Shown: positions 27,401 to 31,450, counted from the first letter of the stretch. The stretch: 64,000 nucleotides of DNA from Bemisia tabaci (GCF_918797505.1 NC_092793.1:7388366-7452365); one strand, 5' to 3'. Numbers and translations are program-made. Notes: generated by a model not told the origin, from the sequence alone.

Positions 27401-28479
27401 CCGGGCTGTGCTGTATTGCCAATTGTTGTAGGATAGGTGACTTGCCCAAATGTGGCTACCGCCACTCATATTCAAATACTGAAGAAACCTAGACTCTCCC
27501 TTTTGAAAACTAATTTTCTATTGAAATTTTTTAATTTATTAGAGTACTATTTGAAATAATTTTGATTTGTTTTTATTTTTAGTTTCACTGAAAAAGCACT
27601 GCGTTATTTCGTTTTGAGAAACCAGGGATTTTATGTTCAATTCAGAGAGTGCTGGACCGTCTCAGAAACTGTCAAAACTTTGATAGATGATTCTCAAAGG
27701 TAAAACATCGTAAAAAAATAAATTCTTTCTATTTTCAGTTTGAATAGTCAGAATGTAACAAAAAAACTACAGCAATCTACGATAAAAAAGCATTTCCGAG
27801 CAGATTAGGGCTTAAAAAATACTGTCAATTTTTAAGCACTTTCCAAACATGGTACCTGAAGAAGGCAGATCACAGGCGTGTGTACATTCTACAAAATGTA
27901 TAGGTCTCCAAATCACCCATTCACTCTCAAACTTGGAGGGTATCAAAGACGATCTAACTCCCTCAGGATCTTAGAAGGTAGAAAAATTTTCAACATAAAT
28001 GAGTTCACAATTTCCTTCTCAGTAAAATCTTCAGAACTCACGTCAGATAAAATGACAGTTGTTTACTTCCAACTATCACACGCAGAGGACAAGTTTAGCA
28101 ATATCTCCTCAGAGGTAGGTAATGGTTTTCGTAATTAGCGCACAACAGCAGTTTGGTGTCATTGCCGTACGCATTCAATTCTCGATTGCTAGTAGAGAGC
28201 AGCAGCACCATTGCTTGCAAACAGAAAGTGAACAACTTCCAACTTATCTGACGCAAGTTCAAAGTAGGTTTGTGACTCCGAAAGAATGCATTGAACGAGT
28301 CAAAGAGATGGTAAGAAAAAGCCAAAATATAGGTACAGGGAGAGTTCCTGCTAAAGACAGAAAGAAGCATGGCAGAGGGAAATTTAATACAGTAAGCAAT
28401 GGGTGATAAAGAAGCTCATAAATTAAAATCAGAAGAGAGGCTTACTCAAAATCTGAGCTTCGTTGACGTTATTTTCCAT
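926..28479 (-). CDS. MROH1: MROH1-like HEAT-repeat protein, 22 exons, C-terminus outside window
   Basis: The protein is a large all-helical HEAT/armadillo-like scaffold of the maestro HEAT-like repeat family; a Dictyostelium member has been reported on lysosomes, and the biochemical role is poorly defined. Seen: 22 minus-strand exons with consensus GT-AG borders chain without a phase break into 1,265 codons plus 2 bases. Exon order follows human MROH1 as I recall it, for example VKNHGEVLRCYDQIG (human NQKEVLRCFTV), LFLCYGQLVLEAPAED (human LILCYGHVAARAP) and GLASHPTLSSETLDQLVRLL (human ALAVEPSLAAQVLGLLL). Exons, 5' to 3': 28479-28446, 27257-27112, 24925-24731, 24011-23822, 23411-23266, 22624-22394, 21526-21448, 21336-21152, 20654-20535, 17609-17408, 16906-16721, 15903-15629, 13411-13139, 11002-10809, 10220-10105, 8355-8180, 7015-6779, 5252-5084, 4336-4198, 2784-2625, 1722-1520, 1066-926. 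About 350 residues should follow to the left. No frameshift or stop was found, so the gene looks functional. Family assignment is strong; exon 1 is the least certain part. Confidence 0.9.
1067..1519. other. MROH1 intron 21, no further feature
   Basis: AT-rich intronic sequence. No repeat, open frame or structured element was recognised. Confidence 0.6.
1520..1722 (-). CDS. MROH1: MROH1 exon 21
   Basis: 203 bp, residues 1152-1218 plus two bases. Acceptor GCTTTTACAG, donor CCAA|GTGAGT. Contains VVSALQELFSVAVMGEIAES and LFSLLLVTLASYVGTLPPIN, aligning with human TCALYEVVSTPAAGAAVLQ and LFVVLLLRVSCTVGVQLPRN. Confidence 0.9.
2118..2352 (+). repeat. interspersed repeat family R1, copy 2
   Basis: Diverged copy of the 281-508 repeat in the intron between exons 20 and 21. 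It keeps TTCCTGTCAT, GTGAAAACTTCCAGG and AACAGGAGCAGAAATTTT. An insertion-like difference follows TTCCTGTCAT. A short TTTTATTTTATTTTATTTT run lies downstream at 2397-2415. Confidence 0.65.
2625..2784 (-). CDS. MROH1: MROH1 exon 20
   Basis: 160 bp, residues 1098-1151. Acceptor TTTTGCAG, donor GCT|GTGAGT. Contains VWKGLASHPTLSSETLDQLV (human LWRALAVEPSLAAQVLGLLL) and KIAIMAPLA (human VATLLPLAA). Confidence 0.92.
3234..3413 (+). mobile_element. tRNA-derived SINE with poly(A) tail
   Basis: The 5' part resembles a tRNA gene. TGGTGTAGTGG fits the Pol III A box, and GGCTTGATTACC about 45 bp further is a degenerate B box within a T-arm-like stem. A tRNA-unrelated body of about 80 bp follows, then a 29-base A run at 3385-3413. 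Head, body and tail in this order define a tRNA-type SINE, moved by a partner LINE. The intact A tail suggests a fairly recent insertion, in the intron between exons 19 and 20. Confidence 0.85.
4198..4336 (-). CDS. MROH1: MROH1 exon 19
   Basis: 139 bp, residues 1052-1097 plus two bases. Acceptor TTGTCACAG, donor TCC|GTAAGT. Contains GEVRGSIVTAVIEFGRHHPK and ends LLNQPIPFHP, aligning with human LLGSPLPLDSHT. Confidence 0.87.
4613..5036. mobile_element. fold-back element with long imperfect terminal inverted repeats
   Basis: The two halves are inverted copies of each other. The left begins AATGGGTTAGTTGC; the right ends GCAACTGACCCATT. Internal pairs include GGAGATATC and its complement and TTCTTCCATCTTGGTTTC with its counterpart at about 4849-4870. 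Arms are roughly 200 bp with scattered mismatches and indels. No coding capacity. It fills most of the intron between exons 18 and 19. Confidence 0.75.
5084..5252 (-). CDS. MROH1: MROH1 exon 18
   Basis: 169 bp, residues 996-1051 plus one base. Acceptor GTTTTTAG, donor TTGG|GTAAGA. Contains KLPHHQLGHLVLSLIDGLTD, the counterpart of human RLPPDQLISLLLTMFEALGD. Confidence 0.9.
6047..6670. mobile_element. fold-back element, arms over 240 bp
   Basis: Outer pairs are AATTGGCAATGGGCCTGT on the left and its near complement ending at GGCCCATTGTGAATT. Further matching pairs (TAGCAAAA, GATAATGCCTCAAAAATCA, CTTCACAATCTGC, GGGAAGCTC with inverted partners) run inward past 6290 and 6445. Only about 150 bp in the centre is unpaired. 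Non-autonomous, in the intron between exons 17 and 18. Confidence 0.8.
6779..7015 (-). CDS. MROH1: MROH1 exon 17
   Basis: 237 bp, phase 0 at both ends, residues 917-995. Acceptor GTTAAAG, donor AGA|GTAAGT. Contains GHSGMILGTACIRSCETDLS and ALDCARIVLVV, corresponding to human NLGLLIGLFSPRCADLWPAT and AVDCVYSLLYL. Confidence 0.88.
7016..8179. other. MROH1 intron 16, mostly unassigned
   Basis: AT-rich. An open frame of 130 codons on the plus strand at 7225-7617 has low-complexity F/L/N/K composition and looks like chance. Positions 8010-8056 resemble, in inverted orientation, the terminal part of the TIR family seen at 25452-25706. Nothing else was recognised. Confidence 0.5.
8180..8355 (-). 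CDS. MROH1: MROH1 exon 16
   Basis: 176 bp, residues 858-916. Acceptor CTGAACAG, donor GAG|GTACTT. Contains LLEEVLIQCATPAILDEIVS and QPWLVHKSPYHRSAALLVLR, aligning with human LEDLLTSLLQRNMTPQGLQ and SPWIKSPRGHERARALGLSA. Confidence 0.9.
8992..9161. mobile_element. MITE with 23-bp TIR, TA target duplication
   Basis: A 170-bp unit. 8992-9014 (TACCGTATACACCTGC...) and 9139-9161 (...GCAGGTGTATATGGTA) are near-perfect inverted repeats. If the outermost TA on each side is the target duplication, the element proper begins CCGTATACACC. TA duplications and short TIRs fit a Tc1/mariner-type non-autonomous element. Confidence 0.8.
9479..9997. mobile_element. TIR element with arms of about 100 bp
   Basis: The left edge GACCACTAGAC and right edge GTACCTAGTCC are inverted, and pairing continues inward through TTTAAGCATT, CAAAATT and CCTAACCAAGATAT (9582-9595) with partners near 9910-9990. 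The interior (GGCAACCTCAATTTTGGCGC at 9717-9736) recurs at 22025-22044, so the family has at least two copies here. Confidence 0.75.
10105..10220 (-). CDS. MROH1: MROH1 exon 15
   Basis: 116 bp, residues 819-857 plus one base. Acceptor TAAGTTCAG, donor TTGT|GTAAGT. Contains RTLILRTCFNAIFQTGFADI, aligning with human RADVIHGCLHSIMALLPEP. Confidence 0.85.
10199..10417 (+). pseudogene. possible 3' fragment of an unidentified coding sequence
   Basis: An open plus-strand frame runs from about 10199 to a TGA at 10415-10417. It reads LTLRKYIQDYREKGRRALRS, then SISLSLLNSLPGSRQLVLKD and ILKGIELPPIFFKRIHG. The composition is protein-like, unlike other intronic frames here, and AAATAAA follows at 10513-10519. 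It lacks an ATG, overlaps the antisense end of exon 15, and matches no family I recognise. A retrocopy fragment is possible; chance is not excluded. Confidence 0.3.
10809..11002 (-). CDS. MROH1: MROH1 exon 14
   Basis: 194 bp, residues 755-818 plus two bases. Acceptor TCATTTCAG, donor AAT|GTATCC, a weak donor chosen because it alone restores phase with exon 15 (Ile codon) and gives SLIKIPPAVSDEERT, which aligns with human LVSVEPALDEQAR. Residues KTKKEEEDVPNSN form a charged loop between helices. Confidence 0.85.
11434..12610. mobile_element. 1.2-kb palindromic element with internally repeated arms
   Basis: Almost the whole segment is one inverted repeat centred near 12025. The left arm landmarks GTCGATTCGAC, GGTTTAAAG, ATGATGACATGAAACTCAG, GGCCGAAATCTTGCC and TCTACAGGGTTCTTATCG all return inverted between 12360 and 12610. 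Inside each arm a block of about 160-170 bp is itself tandemly repeated (11680-11860 and 11862-12020 on the left), with TCGAT-rich motifs and TGAATAAATG(C/T)ACCTAACAT. No coding sequence. It sits in the intron between exons 13 and 14. Confidence 0.85.
11576..11590 (+). repeat. poly(G) run of 15
   Basis: Fifteen consecutive G inside the left arm of the palindrome. The matching place in the right arm has only four, so this is a local expansion or a sequencing artefact. Confidence 0.9.
13139..13411 (-). CDS. MROH1: MROH1 exon 13
   Basis: 273 bp, phase 0 at both ends, residues 664-754. Acceptor AATTTCAG, donor AAAG|GTAAAT. Contains ESERARATLFLCYGQLVLEA, matching human EVEKVKSALILCYGHVAARA, the best recognisable stretch of the mid-section. 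Confidence 0.93.
13456..13594. mobile_element. MITE, 139 bp, perfect 34-bp TIRs
   Basis: 13456-13489 and 13561-13594 are exact reverse complements (outer end TGGACTGCATTTTGC). The interior is only 71 bp. Perfect termini indicate recent insertion. It lies in the intron between exons 12 and 13. Confidence 0.88.
13640..14031. mobile_element. MITE, about 390 bp, imperfect ~70-bp TIRs
   Basis: The left end AGGGGTATAATAAGAGCCAT pairs with the right end ATGGCCCTTATTGACACCCCT, and inward matches include GGGCCCAC with GTGGACCC and TAGATGAATTT with AAAATTCAGG. No coding sequence. It lies only about 45 bp from the preceding MITE. Confidence 0.72.
14345..15040. mobile_element. fold-back element, ~700 bp, arms ~300 bp
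   Basis: Left-arm landmarks AGTCCAGGCG, CTACCTGGAATTT, GCCGCCATTTTGAAAA, TAGCGGCTA and GCTCAAAAATTGAGGAA recur inverted in 14735-15040. The central ~80 bp (CGCGCCTATTC... to GGTCCGCC) is GC-rich, unlike the AT-rich surroundings. Non-autonomous; third element in a row in this intron. Confidence 0.82.
15629..15903 (-). CDS. MROH1: MROH1 exon 12
   Basis: 275 bp, the longest coding exon seen, residues 572-663. Acceptor ATCTTTGCAG, donor AAG|GTAAGA. Contains WESLMLEFLDETLRVSS (human WEEKLLMFLRDTLAIIS) and LLKSMAITLNHISDVGTVNA (human LYKCIGTTLGAASSKEVVRK). Confidence 0.92.
16140..16388. mobile_element. MITE, 249 bp, perfect 29-bp TIRs
   Basis: 16140-16168 (TTGAGGGGCTTGGAGGACAA...) and 16360-16388 are exact reverse complements. 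A one-ended diverged relative occurs at 23527-23640. It lies in the intron between exons 11 and 12. Confidence 0.88.
16721..16906 (-). CDS. MROH1: MROH1 exon 11
   Basis: 186 bp, residues 510-571 plus one base. Acceptor GCCTTTCAG, donor AAT|GTGAGT. Contains GISILNFLVRYSPHINDDV and LWKLKIPQLISYLE, aligning with human ALRLLSVLHPNIHPLL and HWETTVPLLLGYLDE. Confidence 0.88.
17199..17350 (+). mobile_element. one-ended copy of the 25452-25706 TIR family
   Basis: CTGCTATGGGAAAACGC, TAAACATTCAAACGTTGCCA and AATTTCTCCTGATG parallel the left end of the 25452 element, followed by a similar AT-rich interior. The right terminus was not recognised. Confidence 0.6.
17408..17609 (-). CDS. MROH1: MROH1 exon 10
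   Basis: 202 bp, residues 443-509 plus one base. Acceptor CCATTATAG, donor ACAG|GTATGC. Contains WKVLLRLLLAPEFTAAIFVI, aligning with human WPYLLQFLTPVRFTGALTPL. The intron before it, 2.9 kb, is the largest in the gene and holds a complete TIR element. Confidence 0.88.
17610..18788. other. MROH1 intron 9, 3' part, no further feature
   Basis: AT-rich sequence between exon 10 and the TIR element starting at 18789. I see only short homopolymer runs (for example T's near 18209-18220) and no supported gene. Confidence 0.5.
18789..20021. mobile_element. 1.2-kb TIR element with ~160-bp termini
   Basis: 18789-18948 and 19865-20021 are inverted copies. Shared strings are GTATGTATGTGCTCCTGAGG, ATCTACTGATCAAG, ACTTCATAAGGTCGA and GACCGCCTCTGAATGTTT with their complements. 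The ~900-bp interior has no transposase frame but holds a tRNA-like unit at 19424-19520. Length and termini suggest a non-autonomous DNA transposon of unknown superfamily. Confidence 0.8.
19424..19520 (+). ncRNA. tRNA-like Pol III unit ending in a T run (pseudo-tRNA or SINE head)
   Basis: TAGCTGAGTTGG at 19427-19438 is a near-canonical A box, and a degenerate B box lies around 19471-19484. Between them TCTTT and AAAGA can form an anticodon-arm-like stem. Twenty-six T's (19495-19520) follow directly, which would end Pol III transcription. The acceptor stem does not fold convincingly, so this is a tRNA-derived segment rather than a working tRNA. Confidence 0.45.
20535..20654 (-). CDS. MROH1: MROH1 exon 9
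   Basis: 120 bp, 40 codons in phase 0, residues 403-442. Acceptor CTCTTCAG, donor AAT|GTAAGT. Starts VKKALVRTIVVLACKEFLGS and ends with LFIEFLVKHCCPL, aligning with human VKRAVVQVISAMAHHGYLE and MIEYIVQQCALP. Confidence 0.9.
20655..21151. other. MROH1 intron 8, no further feature
   Basis: AT-rich intron. Nothing repeated or coding was recognised. Confidence 0.5.
21152..21336 (-). CDS. MROH1: MROH1 exon 8
   Basis: 185 bp, residues 341-402. Acceptor TTCTTCACAG, donor AAG|GTATGT. Contains EADRVAALTVISHLLGSSDS, aligning with human NERTRVGTLQVVRHVINSAA. A short intron of 111 bp separates it from exon 7. Confidence 0.92.
21448..21526 (-). CDS. MROH1: MROH1 exon 7
   Basis: 79 bp, residues 315-340 plus one base. 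Acceptor ATTTTCAG, donor TTG|GTAGGT. Contains VKNHGEVLRCYDQIG, the short helix known from human MROH1 as SNQKEVLRCFTVLA. Confidence 0.9.
22022..22255 (+). mobile_element. partial copy of the 9479-9997 TIR family
   Basis: Shares GGCAACCTCAAT(C/T)TTGGCGCTTC, TGATCAAGAAG-like and CCAATGCT with the interior and right part of the 9479-9997 element, ending near ATATCTTGGTTAAGAG. The left arm was not recognised, so this copy looks truncated. It lies in the intron between exons 6 and 7. Confidence 0.65.
22394..22624 (-). CDS. MROH1: MROH1 exon 6
   Basis: 231 bp, phase 0 at both ends, residues 238-314. Acceptor GTTGTCAG, donor ATG|GTAGGT. Contains VEGVVSAIGPMFSLLEENRL, aligning with human VEALGPMSHLLPSERL, then a Pro-rich turn (PHPPR) and LEPMLDNIIHTLHAM. 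Confidence 0.93.
22625..23265. other. MROH1 intron 5, no further feature
   Basis: AT-rich, with loosely repeated AAATCAG/TTAGA strings between 22860 and 23180. No structured element recognised. Confidence 0.5.
23266..23411 (-). CDS. MROH1: MROH1 exon 5
   Basis: 146 bp, begins with two bases completing an Ala codon and ends in phase 0 (residues 189-237). Acceptor TTTTATAG, donor AAG|GTACCC. Contains IHAVYDLFITQWAASKDVK, aligning with human IFSAYDVLFHQWLQSREAK. Confidence 0.92.
23527..23640 (+). mobile_element. truncated relative of the 16140-16388 MITE
   Basis: Starts TGAGGGGATTGGAGAACAAG and continues GAGTTTTTGCTATTTC, paralleling the first ~60 bp of the 16140 element. The opposite terminus is missing. 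The intron between exons 4 and 5 shows nothing else. Confidence 0.65.
23822..24011 (-). CDS. MROH1: MROH1 exon 4
   Basis: 190 bp, residues 126-188 plus one base. Acceptor ATTTTGCAG, donor TTTG|GTATGT. Starts VMDCLLSKLQPGAVPHQSLL, the counterpart of human VMEELLRRLHPGTLPHCAVL, one of the clearest family matches in the window. Confidence 0.93.
24012..24730. other. MROH1 intron 3, short (AAT)n only
   Basis: A short AATAATAATAATAAT microsatellite lies near 24085-24100. Otherwise AT-rich intron without supported features. Confidence 0.5.
24731..24925 (-). CDS. MROH1: MROH1 exon 3
   Basis: 195 bp, phase 0 at both ends, residues 61-125. Acceptor TTTTCAG, donor GAT|GTAAGA. Contains ASITHVLQLLKRICENCISD, aligning with human PYRAAVLRAMERVLSSRASE. 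Intron 2 before it is 2.2 kb and carries several transposons. Confidence 0.9.
25039..25196. mobile_element. MITE, ~158 bp, ~45-bp imperfect TIRs
   Basis: The left end GACGGATCCAG..., then GGCAACATTGCCTTTTCTCC and ATTTAAATC, pairs with GGTTTAAATGGAGGCAAAG, TGTTGCCAA and CTGGATCCGCCTC at the right end. It is the first of four MITE-like elements packed into intron 2. Confidence 0.8.
25452..25706. mobile_element. TIR element, ~255 bp
   Basis: The left end TATACTGCCATGCTAAGG with AAAAACGCC pairs with GGCGTTTTTCCCTAGCACAG and CAGTATA at the right end; GAGTTGCCAAATTTCC pairs with GGAAACTTGGCAACC. Relatives occur at 17199-17350 and 8010-8056, making this the best-represented TIR family in the window. 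Confidence 0.8.
25756..25990 (+). repeat. interspersed repeat family R1, copy 3
   Basis: Third copy of the 230-bp family, in intron 2. It keeps GACTTCCTGTCATGC, CTTCTTGAAAACTTC and AAATAGGAGCGGA. Having three copies allows a rough consensus, but no terminal structure is apparent. Confidence 0.65.
26416..26680. mobile_element. MITE, 265 bp, ~28-bp TIRs
   Basis: CATTGAC, then TATAATACAATCTAGACCGCG, on the left matches CGCGGTCTAGATTGTATTATA and GTCAATG on the right, with one or two mismatches. The interior has no open frame. Confidence 0.85.
26727..26876. mobile_element. MITE, 150 bp, ~38-bp TIRs flanked by TA
   Basis: TAGAACTGGGGAAAGAAAAG, then GACAAA and GTCACATC, on the left pairs with GATGTGACATTTGTC and CTTTTCTTTCCCCAGTTCTA on the right. 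Outer TA on both sides suits a TA-targeting family. It lies 46 bp from the previous MITE. Confidence 0.85.
27112..27257 (-). CDS. MROH1: MROH1 exon 2
   Basis: Acceptor TTGCCTGTAG and donor AAAG|GTATGT. 146 bp encode residues 12-60, including SLLEASADRDECVRKAV, which aligns with the first helical pair of human MROH1 (LLDAITDKDPLVQEQV). The acidic-turn pattern D-x-D-x-x-V-R is typical of HEAT units. Confidence 0.88.
27258..28445. other. MROH1 intron 1, no supported feature
   Basis: 1.19 kb. A plus-strand frame of 94 codons (28122-28406) has ordinary amino-acid composition but no recognisable family and no splice context. No transposon termini were seen. Confidence 0.5.
28446..28479 (-). CDS. 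MROH1: MROH1 exon 1 (start codon)
   Basis: Encodes MENNVNEAQIL plus one base. The ATG has A at -3 and G at +4. The donor reads A|GTAAGC, and the leftover base joins the first two bases of exon 2 to make Ile. The resulting start, MENNVNEAQIL-I-VVNSLLE, matches the length and character of the MROH1 N-terminus ahead of the first HEAT repeat. This exon was found by phase and position rather than by strong similarity, so an alternative upstream start remains possible. Confidence 0.65.
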
Positions 28480-28779
28480 TTTCAAGAGGATTTACAGACC
28501 AGAATTAAGCATGGCATTCTCTTATATTGAAGACTGAATATCCACGTTATTTGTAGGGACGTCGGATGAAAGTCTGCGAATATCCAAGAGAAAATCACTA
28601 GTGATTTCACAGAGCAACGAAACGGTTGATAAAAGCAAAACCTAACCTCAACTTTCAAACAACTCACCAATGTTATGTAAACACGAGCTGTGAATTTACT
28701 TGACCAATGAACATTCGTGAAAAAAGGCGGGCAATGAGAGATGTTCAAATTGGCGGAGAATGATTATATGATTAGGCCG
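28480..28779 (-). promoter_or_regulatory. putative 5' UTR and promoter region of MROH1
   Basis: The 300 bp between the inferred start codon and the nearest satellite relic should hold the transcription start. One CCAAT motif lies on the plus strand at 28704-28708 (ATTGG in the gene's direction). No convincing TATA box or initiator was picked out. The call rests on position only. Confidence 0.3.
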
Positions 28780-29034
28780 GTTGCTTCTGTGAGCGAGAGA
28801 GATAGAAAATCGCCTGGCTGAACGCTTATGTGTGCGAGAGAGACGGAAAATCGCCCAGCGGGTTGCGAATGGGTGCGAGAGAGACAGAAAATTGCTAGAC
28901 GGGAACAAGCGGTCTTCTCCGTCAAAGGGGTCAAAAATCGCTTTCCCCGCGACCCTCCGAGATAGGTTACACCCTCGGTTGCCCGTTTAGTGGCGGCCAC
29001 TCACCGCGTGCATGTCGCTTAAGTGTGCGACAGC
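28780..29034 (+). repeat. diverged relic of the satellite, one HOR-like unit
   Basis: Contains three subunits of the type GCGAGAGAGA(C/T)(A/G)GAAAATCGCC spaced about 42 bp apart, then the GC-rich insert (TCCGTCAAAGGGG, CCCCGCGACCCTCCGAGA, ACACCCTCGGTTGCC). It has the same orientation and order as the main array 8 kb away but is clearly older by divergence. It ends in a subunit (GTGTGCGAC) interrupted by the element at 29035. Confidence 0.85.
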
Positions 29035-29502
29035 CCTAGTAGCAGAACCACAGAAGGAAAAGATAAATATTATGTACGAAAGTTAATTTTTTTTATATAA
29101 TGCATGCATACAAAAGTGTTAAAAGTGAACATTTTTATGTAACCATTATATAAAAAAATGTTATAATTTTCGTGAGCTTTTCGCGAACATACTAAAAATT
29201 CCTCTAATTCGCGAAAAGCTCACGAAAATGATGACCTGTTTTTTTATATAATCGTTACATAAAAATGTTCACTTTTAACACTTTCGTATGCATGCGTTAT
29301 ATAAAAAAATAAAAAATGTGTGTATAAAAAAAAATTACCTTATCTAGCTTTTATCATTTTTCATATATTACGGTCAGGTCTGAACTTTGATTTTTTTTTA
29401 TATAAGCGTTACACGTTTTTTATATAAAACGATCATTTAGATAACAGATATGTTTTTTTCTATACTTTTTTTAGAAAAACAACATGTTGTTCTGCTACTA
29501 GG
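29035..29502. mobile_element. palindromic TIR element inserted in the satellite relic
   Basis: Termini CCTAGTAGCAGAAC (29035-29048) and GTTCTGCTACTAGG (29489-29502) are perfect 14-bp inverted repeats. Inside, 29077-29312 is a near-perfect palindrome with arms of about 110 bp around TAAAAATTCCTCTAA (inner arms TCGTGAGCTTTTCGCGAA and complement). The flanks on both sides are two halves of a single satellite subunit, which dates the insertion after the relic arrived. TTTTTTATATAA recurs four to five times. Confidence 0.85.
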
Positions 29503-29636
29503 AAGACGGAAAGTCGCCGAGGGGGTGCATATGGGTGCGAGAGAAACAAAGAATAGCTAGGCGGCTCGCTTTAGTGTGCGAGAGAGAAAGAAAATCGCCT
29601 GGCTGAACGCTTTTGTGTGCGAGATAGAAAGAAAAT
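29503..29636 (+). repeat. satellite relic, second part
   Basis: Continues the interrupted subunit (AAGACGGAAAGTCGCCGAG), followed by three more diverged subunits (GGGTGCGAGAGAAACAAAG, GTGTGCGAGAGAGAAAG, GTGTGCGAGATAGAAAG). Plus orientation. Confidence 0.8.
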
Positions 29637-29806
29637 TGGCAAGGTGTGGCATGGGCTGGCAAGGGCTGGCAAGGGCTGGCAAGGCTGGCAAGAGCTGGCA
29701 AAGGCTGGCAAGGGCTGGAAAAGCTGGCAAGGGCTGGGTAGGTCTGGCAAGGGCTGGTAAGGTCTGGCAAAGTGTGGCATGGGCTGGCAAGGGCTGGCTA
29801 AGGTCC
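29636..29806 (+). repeat. minisatellite with ~10-bp GGCTGGCAAG unit
   Basis: About 15 variants of GGCTGGCAAG/GTCTGGCAAG run together, with the longer phrase GTGTGGCATGGGCTGGCAAG at both ends (29641 and 29771). The phrase at both ends suggests a second-order duplication. The purine-rich strand gives open frames in several phases, none of them gene-like. Confidence 0.9.
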
Positions 29807-30368
29807 AGAACAATCCGTTAGCCGTCTCCGAATAAAAGATAAATTAATTGTGCTCAACTGTGTTTTGGTGACGATTAATTCATTATCTTGAGGAGGGTTT
29901 CTCTAAGGTGGTGCGGAAAGAGTTCCATTGAACAACTAACTACAAGTAGCGGTTAGCTATACGTCGTGAGATTGCCTCTTGATATGTTCTGTGACATGTT
30001 CCTTTTATTGAAGCAAATTGATACGACTTATGTTTTAAACCTGTTGTTGGCGGATTTTGATCATTTAAAAACTGGAAAAAGAGTTTCACGCTTACAATTC
30101 TTTATCAGAAGCTTTAGATTGATCTCATATGCGGAGCTGGACTGGTCATAAGGCCAATCTGCCATTGGCAGATTTCATAAATTCATAAATTCAGAATTCA
30201 TAAATTCAGAATTCATAAATGAACGAGAGAAGAGAGGGTAAGAGTAAAGAGAGGTCCTCGTACGCATGATAGTGGTAAATGGAGGTCCTGGAAATATAAA
30301 CCGGATTCAAGTCCCCAGGGGCGCCTGAGCCTACAAAAATGCTGGAAAATTGATATTTTGCCTTGTTT
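29807..30368. other. unassigned sequence left of the LINE cluster
   Basis: Contains a short tandem CATAAATTCAGAATT at 30177-30222 and no recognisable gene. The right end is the (ATT)n tail of the truncated LINE. Confidence 0.5.
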
Positions 30369-30369
30369 G

Positions 30370-30405
<36 letters not shown>
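30370..30405 (+). repeat. (ATT)n microsatellite, tail of LINE B
   Basis: About 12 ATT units; on the minus strand the AAT tail of the truncated LINE copy. Confidence 0.92.
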
Positions 30406-30693
30406 TTTCATATTCACTGCTGTCACCAGCTTTGCTGGGTTGCTTTAAGCCCTCACACAGGGGCAAACAATGCTCCTAGGTATGAGGGCTGTTTGTGGTT
30501 TGGGTGGCCGGGTGGTGGTTTTTTCACTCCCCCTTGGGGGGTGGCTCGTCACGGACTAGGATACCTGTTTTAGGAACCGAGGCAGGGTAGGTGTCTGGAG
30601 GACGCCTGCCTAAAGGTTTCTTTCCTGAGGTGGTAGGCGGTAGGGGTGTTTTTGGTGTGTGGGAACGTTCTAGGTGTATTCGCGCTGCTCCAC

Positions 30694-31359
30694 CTAGCTT
30701 AAGACCTTCCGGAGGATTCTGGCAGTGCCTAACACAGCAGACTTCTGGGCCAATACTAGCGAATGTTTCCCAGGGATTTCGTTCTTCAGTTTAGTCCAGT
30801 CTTTAGAGACTGCTCCGGTAGCTCCTATCACAAAGGGTATGACTCGGGTTTTGGTCTTCCACATCCTGCTGATTTCGATCTCTAGGTCTTTATACTTTAG
30901 TTTCTTCTCAGCTTCCTTTTTTGTGATGTTCCTGTCTGCTGGGATAGAGACGTCAATCAGCAGACACGTTTGGCCTTTCCTACGTAGGATGATGTCCGGT
31001 CTGTTTGCCTCAACAGTTCTATCGGTTCTGATAGGGAAGTTCCACAGGATCGTTGTCTCTCCATCTCTGGTTGTTGCAGTGTTTTTCGGTTTGTGTTCAT
31101 ACCATTTATCTGCGTCGACTTCGATTCCATATTCTTTGCAGAGGCTGTAGTGAAGTTGGGTGCATACTCTGTCGTGTCTCTCGATATAGTCCTTTTGGGC
31201 TAGAATTGGGCAACCTGATGTTATGTGCTCAATGGTTTCTTCGAACTGATGGCAGATTCTGCATTTGCTATTCATATGTTTCTTGTGGATTTTCCTCTCT
31301 CGGTACCTTGTGTTTAAGGCTTGATCCTGTGCCGCTACAATTAGGCTCTCTGTTTCTGC

Positions 31360-31360
<1 letters not shown>
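30694..31360 (-). pseudogene. C-terminal RLE endonuclease fragment of LINE B
   Basis: Open for about 222 codons but truncated at its 5' end, so it cannot encode the reverse transcriptase. Keeps the zinc-knuckle CRICHQFEETIEHITSGC, the endonuclease core RPDIILRRKGQTCLLIDVS with the PD...D pattern, and the shared end ARILRKVLS. The first in-frame ATG is at 31275. The surviving frame suggests young age rather than function. Confidence 0.85.

Positions 31361-31362
<2 letters not shown>

Positions 31363-31450
<88 letters not shown>

Larger units (their letters stand above)
30369..31362 (-). mobile_element. 5'-truncated RLE-type LINE copy B
   Basis: Runs right to left. It starts abruptly inside the C-terminal coding region at about 31360, ends coding at 30694, then has a ~280-bp 3' UTR and an (AAT)n tail (ATT on the plus strand, 30370-30405). 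The 3' UTR shares CCAGCTTTGCTGGGT and GCAAACAATGCTC with copy A. By eye the proteins are about 80% identical, so A and B are different lineages, not duplicates. Confidence 0.88.

Noticed and set aside
28122..28406. 94-codon plus-strand frame in MROH1 intron 1
   Set aside because: Composition is ordinary, but there is no recognised domain, no splice context and no supporting neighbour. A similar-length frame exists on the opposite strand.
30270..30340. Possible tRNA: a T-arm-like GGATTCAAGTCCCC preceded by TAGTGGTAAATGG
   Set aside because: No acceptor stem or anticodon arm can be formed at the right spacing; treated as a chance match.
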